Source: Brachionus rotundiformis (taxonomy: Eukaryota; Rotifera; Eurotatoria; Ploima; Brachionidae). From it: a stretch of DNA of 64,000 nt. The stretch is taken from assembly GCA_016802295.1 (NCBI GenBank), contig JAESIW010000124.1, forward strand, positions 1-64,000, written 5' to 3'. A program made the translations under genes and the position numbers. The notes under the pieces were generated by a model. That model was given only the letters and a program-made list of their open reading frames with translations, ran no database searches and was not told where the DNA came from. Below are positions 1 to 10,483 of this stretch, in pieces. Numbering within the stretch: the first letter of the stretch is position 1; the number at the start of each line of letters is the position of its first letter.

Positions 1-54
1 TTATAAAACCAATACTAAAATAATTTCCGACCATTCTCCATATTTTTTTTTTAC

Positions 55-168
55 CAATCAGTTCTTTTCGATGCAAAATCTTTCCATACTCTTCACCATT
101 TTCAAACCACCTTACTTCACATCGATCTCTATCTAGTTTATACCATATAACCCCGCTTTGAATTTTTC
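55..168 (-). CDS. candidate internal exon of an unrecognised gene (partial, left edge)
   Basis: On the minus strand an open stretch of about 37 codons lies between a good acceptor (ending ttaag at 169-173) and a donor (gtaaaa at 49-54). It reads phase 2 in, phase 1 out. The peptide is charged and globular-looking, with motifs VIWYKLDRDRCEVRWFEN and GKILHRKELIG, reminiscent of a small beta-barrel (SH3- or MIB-like) fold, but I do not recognise the family. The rest of the gene would lie to the left of the window or in exons I cannot see. The base composition is richer in G than its surroundings, which supports coding. It could also be a transposon fragment. Confidence 0.35.
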
Positions 169-3100
169 CTTAAAAAATTTCTCAAATAAGTATTTTGAAA
201 TATAAGATTAATATATACCATCCGATCTTTTGAAGAGTATTTTATCAAACTCTTTATTCAACATTTTTATTCGAAAATTCTAAAAAACGAAATATTTTTT
301 TAAATTCAAAAAAGATAGATTTTTCGATTTTATTTTAGCTCTTTTATGAAATAGAAGTATTGTTTATTTTGTATTTCTTATAAATAAATGCTCAAAACCT
401 TTTTTAAAATTATAAAATAACTAATTTATGAATTGAAATCTTTAGTAAACTAAGAAATAATAATTTTATATAATGTAGTCACCACTCTTTTCTTGAAAGT
501 CCACAAATTAAGATTTTTTTTAAAACATTTTGATTTGGTTAATTTTTTTCATAATCACAACTAAATAAAATCAATTTTTTGCAAGATTAAATAAAACAAA
601 AACAATTTTTAATTTAAAATTATATTTTCAAGAGTGTTTGGTTAAAAAAAAATTGTGCTGTCTTTTTCTTTACGGGCGTAGCCAGATCACTTAGCAATCT
701 ATCTATTATCTTAGTATATTTTCAATTTATCATGATTTAAGTTTTTTTTTATCTTTTTGAAAATGAATACCGTTTCTATATATCATTAACAAAAATATAT
801 GATAATTATTGTATTTGCTGGAAATAAGTGCCCTCAAATCTAAAATGACAAGTTTGGCAAAACAACTAAATATTTAATTCAACTTGAATATTATATTTAG
901 GTCTTAGTTAGCTTTATTCAAAACTTATTTATCATTTGAACAACAAAAGTTACGTTTGTTTTGTCATATAACAATTTTTTCTTTACCAATTTGGAACCTT
1001 TAAAATTAAAAGAAAATTTTCATAAGCTTTATTTGCGGACAAAGTATCCATTTTGTTTCAAAAATAGTCTTTATGGATGGCTCTCACAATAAAATTATGG
1101 TTACAATTAATGGGCACAATATTAATATAAACCGGCTAATGTTCTTTGATTGATATTTTTAATTTAAAAATAAATCATTTTCATCGAGTCTCGAAATGTA
1201 ATTTTTAGAATGGCTATATGACTTTAAAATTATTGTACGTGAATCCACAATGGGAACGCTAAGGGCTTTTGAAAATTCTTCAGTGCGTCTGTGTCATCTC
1301 ATCAAAGACTTCTGTCATCTGATCGAGGATATCGGTCTGTCATTAAATTAAAACATTTTTTAAAGAAAGTGAAAATTTTAGGGAAAAACAGTTACAATTG
1401 TTTTGTTTAACATTCCATTTGCAATTGATCCAAAGCAATTTTGGTCTGAATTTGATTTAATTACATTAAGATTATTGCTCATAGGACATTTTTCCACATA
1501 TTTATGCTCATTCGGCTCATCAAAATTATTTTTAAAAACTTTTACCTTTAAAGAAAGAAAATCAAGTAATTGAAAATAAAAGGATTTCATTTATATTAAA
1601 TTAATTTAAAGTTAAAAAAAAAAAACCGTGCTTAATTACTCTTTTTTTGATTTTATTTTAGAATTATAAAATAGACAATATTTTATACTATATGTGTCTT
1701 TTTTTTCCAACATTTGAAATGTTTCCTTTACCTTTGCATTCTTCATAATTTGGACAGATATGCTGACCTACCTTTATGTTACCGTCTATTCTTTTGATAT
1801 TTGATCTCTTATTCCCCTTATGAACTTCTGATATATCTATTATTCTAGAAAAAATTAAAAAAACCTAAATATTTTTCATAATTATATTAATTTAATTTTA
1901 ATTAAAAATTTTTCAAATAAATTTTTTCGCTGTTAATAAAAATATTACATCTTTAAGATTATCCGTCATATTAGCTTTCGTGTCTATATTTTTCAACTCT
2001 TATCAATTAATGATTTATCTTAAAAATCATTTAAATTAGCTATGAATTTTTTTAATTAATTTTACTTTCGAAAAACACGTCACAATCATTCGGTTCAACA
2101 TAAGGTTAATCATCAATATAGTTTTTTACTAAGTCAATGTTGATTTTTTGATTTTGACTTGTTCATTTGAAACTCTCTTGAATTTTTGAAATCGAAGGTT
2201 ACAAAACCTTATCTACTTTCTTCTATCCGTTATCGATGAAACTTAATAAATAGCATAGAAGATACCTTCTGCATTAGAAAATTTATTATTTTACGTTTTA
2301 ATTGATTCCATAAAAACAAGTTTCTTTTCGGCTACAAATTTTTCATCAATTAGTTTATTTTCACTGTTTCCATCCTGAAAATATGAGTTGATTTTTTAAA
2401 TTATGTTATTTGTTCTTTTCTTAAAGGAAAATTAAAGCACTTTTAATCACACATTAATAGGAAATTATATTGAAACAGCAACAGAAAAAAATTAATTAAA
2501 CAATTATGAATAAACTATGGATCTTATGTACATCATAATCTATAATTCGTAAATTTTACACGAAATTAGTTAGAAATTTTACACTAATTTTTTAGGAAAA
2601 ATTGAAATTCATGATTAATTTAATTTAAAATCATAATTTAAAGATTTAAATTTTAAAAAAAAGTTTTATTTTTAAATAAAATTTTAAATAATAAATGACC
2701 AAATTTTATCAAACATAATTTGTTTAATCTTTAACTAGAATTAAATTTGTACGAATTTTATCTGGAGTAAAAATAAAATAATAATCAATAATTTGTAATT
2801 CAAAATATAACTCTGTTTCACTCTTATTTTTTCAAATAAAAATTAAAAATAAGTAAGTTTGAGCAATAATTTGGATTACTCAATGGCAACTTGAAGTTCA
2901 TTACGATGATCAAATGATCAAAGGGTTAGGGGTATATGTAAAAAAAATGATTTTTTTTGAATTTAAAATATTAAACATTTAATATCATAATCAAAATTTA
3001 TTTGATTTGACATATTTTTAAAATATTTATTAAAATTGATTTTAATAAAAACCCGAAAAAATATTAATAATTAGCAATGTTTACTATTCTTAAAATAAAA

Positions 3101-3600
3101 ATCATTTGTATGTTTAAGTTCAAAGATTTTAAATAATCATTATGATCTTAAATTTGGTCAGAAACATCCTTTTACCTAGTTAAAAACTTAAAATTTTTTT
3201 ATTTAAATATCAATATAATTTAATTGGCTAAAATTAGATTTTTTAGAACGAAATTATGCGTTTCTGAGAATTATGTATGAAATAAATTTTTTTTTTGGGA
3301 TTTTTATACAAAAATTTACAAAAAAGAAAAATTTTTCCATTCTTGATTTTATTTTCGGTTCTTGTATTTCAATTTTCATTTCTAATTTCGGTTCCAAGTC
3401 TGAGTTAAAATTTTGGAAGAAACTTTTAAAATTTTGTTTTTCGGAATTTAGAAAAAATTTCGTAACTTCCATGTTCGAGAAAATTAAATTAGGAAATCAT
3501 ATTGAATAAATTCTCAAGTTCCTTTGATGAGCTTAACTGAAAAAATAGCAAAGCATTTAACAAGGTCACCTGTGATTCTTTTTTATTAATATTTAATTAT
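169..3600. other. A+T-rich stretch without recognised gene
   Basis: Only short overlapping ORFs of low complexity occur here, for example the mutually antisense pair around 3254-3509, which arises from homopolymer runs. At 812-835 the motif AATAAGTGCCCTC matches the terminal motif of repeats at 47.9 and 56.2 kb, so a decayed end of that repeat family may lie here. Nothing else can be supported. Confidence 0.5.
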
Positions 3601-3622
3601 TATTTTTAATTTTAATGCATAA

Positions 3623-4713
3623 TTAACGATATTCTGATCGAGACTTCATGAAAAACTCTTTAAAAGATTTAGCTAAAGCAGTTGATGGCATATCTTTATT
3701 AGATTCAAAGCGAACAACAAGTGCATATGCTTCAAACTCGCATGATGGTACATATTGAGCTGTAGTTCTAAATTTTTGCAACAGTTCCTGATATTTTTCA
3801 CTATTTTTATTGGAACAGGAAGGCCATCAAAAAAGAACTACCTAAATATATAGAGTTGGGCTTGCTCATTCTTTATTATAAAAAATTATCAATATATAAT
3901 AGAAAAAATTTAATTAATTAAAGACTGTTTTATTAAAACTTCCTTTTTTTTCAAAAAGATCAGATTTAATGCTTAAGATTGCAGCTTCGATTTTTCCAAT
4001 TTCCATTTAGGTTCAAGTTTCTAAAAAAAAAAAAATTTTCCTAACTTGTTTAATTTATGAAAAAAATAATAATCATTATATAAATAAAAAAGACTTCAGA
4101 TCAAAACCACTTCAGATCCGGAAATACTATAAAATGGTAAAATTTTCGCAAAAAGAATGCAATCATATAATTAGCAAATTTCAAATTCAATTTAACATCA
4201 CCTAAACGAAAGAAAAATTATTTTTTTTCATTGTCATGATGTAAATGAGAAATAAAAATATCCGATCTAAAGCAAATTGATTAAATTTATCACATTATTA
4301 TATTAATTTAAACAAACAGTTTTTCTTTGTCACAAATATTCCACAAGATTTCTTTTAAATGTGAAAAAACATGGTTTCTGTTACCATTAAGTTCTAAATT
4401 TCTGCATCCTTAAATCTTATTTCATAAATCATAAAGTGCAGTACTTTTTCATCATCAATTTTTAAAAATAAAAAATTCTTTGGAAAATAAAATATACCAT
4501 AACTTATCGGTTCTAATAATTCCAAATTAGTATTTAGCTTGACATTACAGTTTTTAAGAAATCTTGCAATTTTTAATTGTTCGGTTAATTTGTTCTTTGT
4601 TTAATAATTTTTATCGTAACGAAATAAAAATAAAATAAGACAATTACTTGTTCTCTTGTTTGAAGATCATTTAAATATTCAAATTCTGTAAAAGCTTCTG
4701 ATAAATTAGTCAT
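3623..4713 (-). CDS. unrecognised small multi-exon gene
   Basis: Exon 1 (4648-4713) begins with ATG and encodes 22 residues rich in Glu, Phe and Leu, ending at a CAA|gtaatt donor. A 53-nt intron (4595-4647, ending caaag) leads in phase 0 to an open stretch of 66 codons (4397-4594), starting NKLTEQLKIARFLKNC. That stretch either ends at a TAG (4394-4396) or is cut earlier at a gtactg donor after KIDDEK. A likely last exon (3623-3787) follows a tatcag acceptor and encodes 54 residues, including CEFEAYALVVRFESNK and KEFFMKSRSEYR before TAA. The first part looks helical, the last globular. Intron length, splice sites and phases all fit the other genes here. I do not recognise the protein; the link between exons 2 and 3 is inference. 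Confidence 0.4.
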
Positions 4714-5154
4714 TATTTTAAATATAAATCTAAAACAAAAGTTTTTTCAAAAAACTAAATTTTTTGCCTATTCTTTTCTTATGATTAAAATAATAATTTA
4801 AAGTCAGGAAAGGAACATGTGTTTTGAAATGAAAAATTAATATTTATTATTGTATGGGACTTTAATAAAAAATAAAAAAAAAGGAGATTATATTTAATTA
4901 TAAAGTTTTTTAATTTAAGCGGGATTCTTTCAATCATATCAATTTAACCACTAACCTTTGCAACACTAATGCTTTGCTGATCCATGGCTTCTAGCATACT
5001 CATTTCTATTGTTCATTCATTACTTTAGAAGGAAAAAATAATTCAATTGAACAGAAGGAAAATTTAATAAATGAATTAAGAAATAAAAATGAAAGAATGC
5101 AAAAGTTTGTATTTGAAAACTTAATATAAAGTTATAAAAAATATAATCTCTTAG

Positions 5155-5562
5155 TACGATCGATGAGCAGATGGGATACGGCCCGGCAAGGCGAACACTT
5201 CGGAGCTGGCTAGGGTGAATCTCATTTGGCCATAGACTAGCGACACCTCTGAGTTGTTTCCTTTCAAGTCAATGACCTAAGTGCTTATCATTTCGTGGTA
5301 CAAATCGTTGCCTAAGCGAGTTCGCTCATCGACACCAGCAAATATTGAGTAGCCACCGTGGGACTTGGCCACGTTGTAGATAAGCTTGAAGACAAGTACG
5401 GTTTTGCCCACGCCGGCACCGCCAAATTAGCCGATTTTGCCTCCTTTGGCGTGTGGAGCCAACAAATCGACCACTTTGATGCCAGACTCCAAAATTCGGC
5501 TCAACGCTAATCTCGGTAAATTCTGGCGCTTTGGCGTGGATTGGTGCGTATGCGTCAGTTGT
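5155..5562 (-). pseudogene. ATP synthase subunit beta retro-pseudogene fragment
   Basis: Read on the minus strand this encodes recognisable pieces of mitochondrial F1-ATP synthase beta: APIHAKAPEF, then VVDLLAPHAKGGKIG, the P-loop GGAGVGKTV, NVAKSHGGYSIFAGV, ERTRLGNDLYHEM, VYGQM and LPGRIPSAH. It is broken by a one-base frameshift just before the VVDLLAP segment and by two in-frame stops (one just before FGGAG, one before VIDL). About 37 codons are missing between VYGQM and the RFTLASSEV segment. No introns are present, neither end of the gene is present, and the G+C content is much higher than the flanks. This fits a 5'- and 3'-incomplete processed copy, not a working enzyme. Confidence 0.85.
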
Positions 5563-5599
5563 GTGTCAAACATTTTTTTTGCTTAAATAAGTTTATTTT

Positions 5600-7080
5600 T
5601 AATTTATTTTGAAAATTAATTTGAAAATATCTTTTCACAAATCTACTAAAAGAATACAATTATTGTCTCAATTTTTTGCCAAAAGATATATTTCGTACTA
5701 ATTTTTTTTCAATAATGTGAAATAGTTAGATGGATATTTTTATTTTCAAGATATCATTCAATTTCATTTCAGTTTTTCGTGCAGAAATCATGCCTTTTTT
5801 TCCTAGTGTTAAAAACAAAAAAAATGGAAAAAATAAATTTTTAATAATTAATAATAATTAATTAGATAATTTTCTCTAATTACAGAAAAAACAGCCCTTG
5901 TATTTTTTTTTCTTTCTATCATATTTATGTTAGTATACTTTCTTTGTTTTCAGAAAAATAATTATTTAATTATACTTATCTTGACGTTATTCAGATTTAT
6001 AATTTAATTTATGTTAAAATCTATTGACCATTGCGTTTCAATCTTTCTATTTCTAATTATTTGATTTCAATATTTGTTCTTTATTTTCTTATAAATAGAT
6101 GTGCTTACTTTGTTTGAGACAGCTTCATCTCAAATATCCTCCACAAGTAAAACTAAAATAAAACTTTAAATTAGGCTCAATATATTATTGTAATAATTGT
6201 ACTGTAGATGTGATTATTTAATGTTTGAAATGAATAAAAATTAATAAATAGGATTTTATCTTTATTTAACCCTTATATGAGGATTACTTTTATTTTTTCT
6301 CATTTTAGAACGATATTCTCCTTGTTAAACTTAAAAAAATTCAATTAACAACTTAATTATATAATCAAACTTAAAAGTTAAATTTCTGTCATTAACTTGA
6401 TTAATCAACTCCTTTTTTTTTTCAATTAACAACCTTTTAGACAAAGAAATTTAATTGGCTGTCTGGCTTAATCGTTTTTTGTTGGCATCTAAATCAGTAT
6501 AATAAATTTAGAATTTTAAACACATACACAAAATTTAAAAAAAAAATTTTTTAAAAGATATGTAATTTTATCTAAATTTTAAAAAAATTTTTTAGTTTAT
6601 ATTTAAATATTCATTAAATATTCGAATAACATAAGGTACAGATAAATAAAATATTTTGATTTTATATCAATTCAAATTTTAACCCACTGTATATTCTGAA
6701 ATTTAGTCTCATACTCCATCTTTACCTCATCCACAACCTCAGCCTCATCTCAACAAGTTCTATATTAGATGATTTCACTGTATATGCTTTGCAAAAAAAC
6801 TAAATATTTGTCAAATTAATTACAAAGAAAAATTTAGTCTTTTTTAAAATTTGATTCTTACTTATTTGAATTTAAAAAAATTTTAATGACTTTTTTTATT
6901 TAATTGATTTCTTTTTGTAAATAAATTTGGTCTAAATGTTAAAACAGAATCGACAGAATTTTCCTACCCACTTAAAAAAAGGGTTAAAGGTAAAAAGGTA
7001 TTATAAAGAATCTTAAATAAAAAATATAAAAATACCAGTCAGTTAAATTGATTTTAAAAGACATTTTTATTTGAACAAAA
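5600..7080. other. A+T-rich stretch without recognised gene
   Basis: Long A and T runs and short direct repeats. I see no open frame with coding character and no splice-linked exons. Confidence 0.5.
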
Positions 7081-7084
7081 ATTA

Positions 7085-7785
7085 GATAGAGCAGAGATTT
7101 TAGTCAGAGGAATTTCTGAACAATATCTGAAGTAAAATTCGTTCTTTTACCATTAATCGTTAGATTTGCAATAGAAAAGCACCGCTCACTCAGGAATACT
7201 CGATGCCATTTTTCCTAAATAGTCCATTGCAATTTTTGATAGAATCATAAAATCCTTACGACTTTTTTCCCACTTTTTGTCAATCTCTTGAAAAAATATA
7301 ATGGCAGTCTGCTACAAATACATATCGATCTTACTTTAATTATTTGTTGACGTATTTGTGATATTCGTGATTGCATTTTTCTTAAATAGTACATTGCAAT
7401 TTTTATTTGATCATTTTATTTGAGTTTCTGGACAGTATCTGGCTGGTGATGTTTGCTGATGTTTTGGTGATTATTAAAACTTGTTTTTGATGATTATAAT
7501 GATTATACATTATACTTACTTCTGAAGCAATATGTAATGCAGCTCTTATCATTTCATGAGTCGAATTCAATCCAGTATTTACATCAATAAAAACATTAAT
7601 TTTGGGCTTATCATTTGATGTTTCTTGTGTTTCAAGATATTGCATAAGAGTTGTGGATTTTTTGCATAAAAAGCGAATTTTTTCAAAAAGAAAAGAGTCT
7701 CACTCATTACCTAAGCTAATTTGTACTATAAGATGCAAAATATGAAGAGCACATCTATGTGCATTCGATTTTTGTTTGAAAAACA
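7085..7785 (-). pseudogene. hAT-family transposase relic
   Basis: Two recognisable hAT blocks lie in order on the minus strand. The first reads HRCALHILHLIV (zinc/catalytic-domain region) and, after one in-frame stop, continues into an 80-residue open stretch with FIDVNTGLNSTHEMI, which corresponds to the usual DVxTRWNST motif with the Arg-Trp pair changed to Gly-Leu. Some 200 bases further on is the dimerisation-domain block ERCFSIANLTI followed by KRTNFTSDIVQKFL and a stop. The region between is shifted in frame. The loss of the RW pair, the stops and the frame breaks mean it is dead. No terminal repeats were found around it. Confidence 0.7.
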
Positions 7786-7894
7786 AAACATGTTCAAAGT
7801 ATTATTAGTTGATACTGATATTGTTTATTCGCTTATCGAGAAGTTATTTAAAACTTAAAAAGTAATTTAATAAAAGAAAAATAATTTTTTAACT

Positions 7895-8075
7895 TTTTAA
7901 TTATTCTATTTAAATTTTCATGTATAAATGTACCGTCATGAGGATGTGTATAAAGTTGCGTGAATTTTCGATTTTATTGAATCGAGCAATTCTTTTGCTT
8001 AATTCAAAAAACAATTATACCTCAACATGATCTTTACCATAAATTTTCATCGACATTGTAAAATATATTTGCTAT
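7895..8075 (-). repeat. dispersed repeat, copy 1 of a pair with 17465-17700
   Basis: On the minus strand both copies begin with a short ATG frame ending in GKDH(V/D)E and a gta-donor-like site. Further on they share a peptide-like stretch, here THPHDGTFIHENLNRII, there SHPLDSSFLHENLNRVI. The conserved His-Pro, Phe and HENLNR positions despite base divergence suggest both derive from one coding element. A link to FLYWCH/MULE-type proteins is only a guess. The copy at 17.5 kb is about 50 bases longer in the middle. Confidence 0.45.
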
Positions 8076-8099
8076 CTAGACTATATATAATTATATGAA

Positions 8100-8885
8100 T
8101 CGCTTTAAATCAGAATTGTCAGCTCACATAAAAGCTTGTATATTATTTATTTAAAATTTCTAAAACAGATAAGTAATTTAATTATTTTCTGACATTCGAA
8201 TGACTTTCGGACTATTTTTTTTAAAAATATAGCCAAACATGACTTGTGTTGCGCCTGCTTTCGTTTTTCGCCTAGATGAAAGGAGAAATAAAGGCTGATT
8301 CGATTAAATTGGGAGTTTAAAAATTGACTAAAATCCATTTTCGGTTTTTAGCTTTTATAAAATTAATATTTTGGATTTATAATTTAAATAATGAATTTAA
8401 ATATCATACTATAAAGAAAATATAGTCAAGATTACATTTATTTTAGGATTCACGAAAAAAACGTGGAAGCGTTCAAATTTTTGGACATCTTTTAAATGTC
8501 AATTTTAAATTTTAAAATATAATTTTATATCCAAATTTCAATCTTTCAATCCAAAAAATTAAGATTTTACATACAGATTTTTAATTTTTAAATTGATTTT
8601 CTTATTCAACTTTCTTTATACGTTATTTTAATTATACAGAATTTGTTTTTTTAAAGAAAAAAGTGAAAAAATCTTTAGTTGTTAACTCTTAATTTAGATT
8701 TATTGCTTTCTTTAGTGGATTGATCCTTAGACCTTCTTCCCAGAATAAGAGCGAACTTACCTCTGTTTGGTATTCGAATAAGTTGATCAAAGCTAAATCG
8801 GAAGCAAAAAAACAAATACAAAGAATAAAATTTCAAAAAAAGAATTGGTAAAACATGAATGTTTAAATTGAATACCAAACCTTCC
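8100..8885. other. A+T-rich stretch without recognised gene
   Basis: Short ORFs on the minus strand (8147-8338, 8675-8878) are rich in Phe, Lys and Ser from homopolymer runs and show no domain signature. No other structure was seen. Confidence 0.45.
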
Positions 8886-8889
8886 TGTA

Positions 8890-10320
8890 AAAAAGACTGA
8901 TATCACTTGCACTAATAGATGAATTAAGATCAATAAATGAAAAGAATTCAGAAATCAGACTTAATAAAATTCTAAACGATGTCCAAAGCGATATGATTGG
9001 AGTAGCGACACAACTATATAATAATGTCTATATGAAGAAAAAAAACATCAAAAGAAATTTCTGGTGGGAAAAAGGTATTGAAGAACCACATAAAAAGATG
9101 AAATACTTCCCAAAACTATATAAAACAGTCCCTATATAAAGACGATACTTCAAACTTTAATTACAAAATGTTTAAAAAACTCTTTAGGACTAAGCAAAGG
9201 AGTAAGATAAAAAAAAAAAGATGAGAAAAATCATGGATAATGAATCCAACATATACAGACAAGAACAAATTTTAGAAGCTAACAGAAAAATTTCCGTTAA
9301 AAAAATAGCAAAATACACTTATCATTGGAGATGTTAGAGACAAGATTTAAAAAACTTTTAACAGAGAAAATAATTAAAGCAAACGAGGAAAATGAACTTT
9401 ATCTGATAAAGATTAAACTTGAAATTCTTGATTATGAAAATGAAATTGCAAACCATACTAGCCATTATGAAATATCCAAAAGAGAAATAATTAAAATCGT
9501 AAAAAGCTTAAAAATTGGAATAGCCGTCGGCCTTAACGATGTAACTGGTGATATGTTTAAATATGGAATATATGACTCATTATTTCTGATAATTAAGATG
9601 CTTCAGATCCTGGGAAAACTCAAAAAAAATAAAAGGGCATCGATTCAATCCGGAAAATGTATAACCAGATAATAAAATATGTGGAAAAGTTGAAATTTCT
9701 TAGTTTGCTATTGAATAGAAATAATCAAAAAAAAGACTAACTAGAATCTAGAATCAAGGTAGCATTTAAGTCATTTTATACGATAAGAAGCCTCTAAATT
9801 GAAAAAAAATTCTTATTAACTAGAATAAAAATTCATCTTATAAAACTTTCGTTAGACCTACGCTTACCTATGGTTATGAAAACTTTTTGTGAAAGCAAAA
9901 AATTACAAACAACTGATTCGACTTTTATAAAACGAATGTTTGACCTTAAGAAAACATCCCAAACGACCAACCCTTTAAATGCAGTGGGGATAGAAAAAAT
10001 GGAAGATAAACTTTAAAAGGAAAACTACTTTTTATCAAAAGAATCCTAAAGAATGCATTCACATCGGATATTGTGCATACAATTCAAAGAAACACAAAAG
10101 AAAATTTAGATATAAGTAAAAATCAATATTAAAAGAACTGCAAGATTACTTGGAAGAAAATGAAATCATTAAAAGTAACTTGGCTCAAATGATTGATCAA
10201 AAACTGAAAGAAATAAAGAAAATTGAAACAAATGGAATAAGTGCCTCAATAAAACTTTGTTTGGAAAATGATGGAAATGAAACTTATAGAAAAACCTAAC
10301 GAAACCTTATTGACAAGAGC
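8890..10320 (+). mobile_element. decayed non-LTR retrotransposon (LINE), reverse transcriptase remnants
   Basis: The plus strand carries fragments in several frames. Before 9325 the reading is charged and Lys-rich. At 9325-9672 a 115-residue open stretch includes ISKREIIKIVKSLKIG followed by VGLNDVTGDMFKYG, the segment just ahead of the RT catalytic core that usually reads KAxGxDxI. From about 9850 the C-terminal region appears (RPTLTYGYEN, KRMF-like and LLFIKRILKNAFTSDIVHTI), with many stops. The catalytic YADD block between these two is not recognisable, so the copy is internally deleted or very diverged. Clade not assigned. Confidence 0.6.
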
Positions 10321-10483
10321 TTAAAAATAAAAAAAAAATTTTTTTACCTTGAAGAAAGTTTGCATTGATTGACTTTTAATAAGCTGAAAAATTTTTATGT
10401 CAGAAATATTTATTTACTTTTTGCTATTAAATTTTATAATAAACTCAAAAACAAATAACTAAATATATTTTATTCAAAAATTT

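Noticed and set aside
3254..3509. Two overlapping ORFs on opposite strands
   Set aside because: Both consist of Phe/Lys/Ser/Ile-rich low-complexity residues produced by A and T runs, with no splice sites or domains.
5155..5562. Possible reassigned stop codons in the ATP synthase beta copy
   Set aside because: One stop replaces Leu and one replaces Gly, there is also a frameshift and a deletion, and the intact genes in the window have no in-frame stops. This is plain pseudogene decay.
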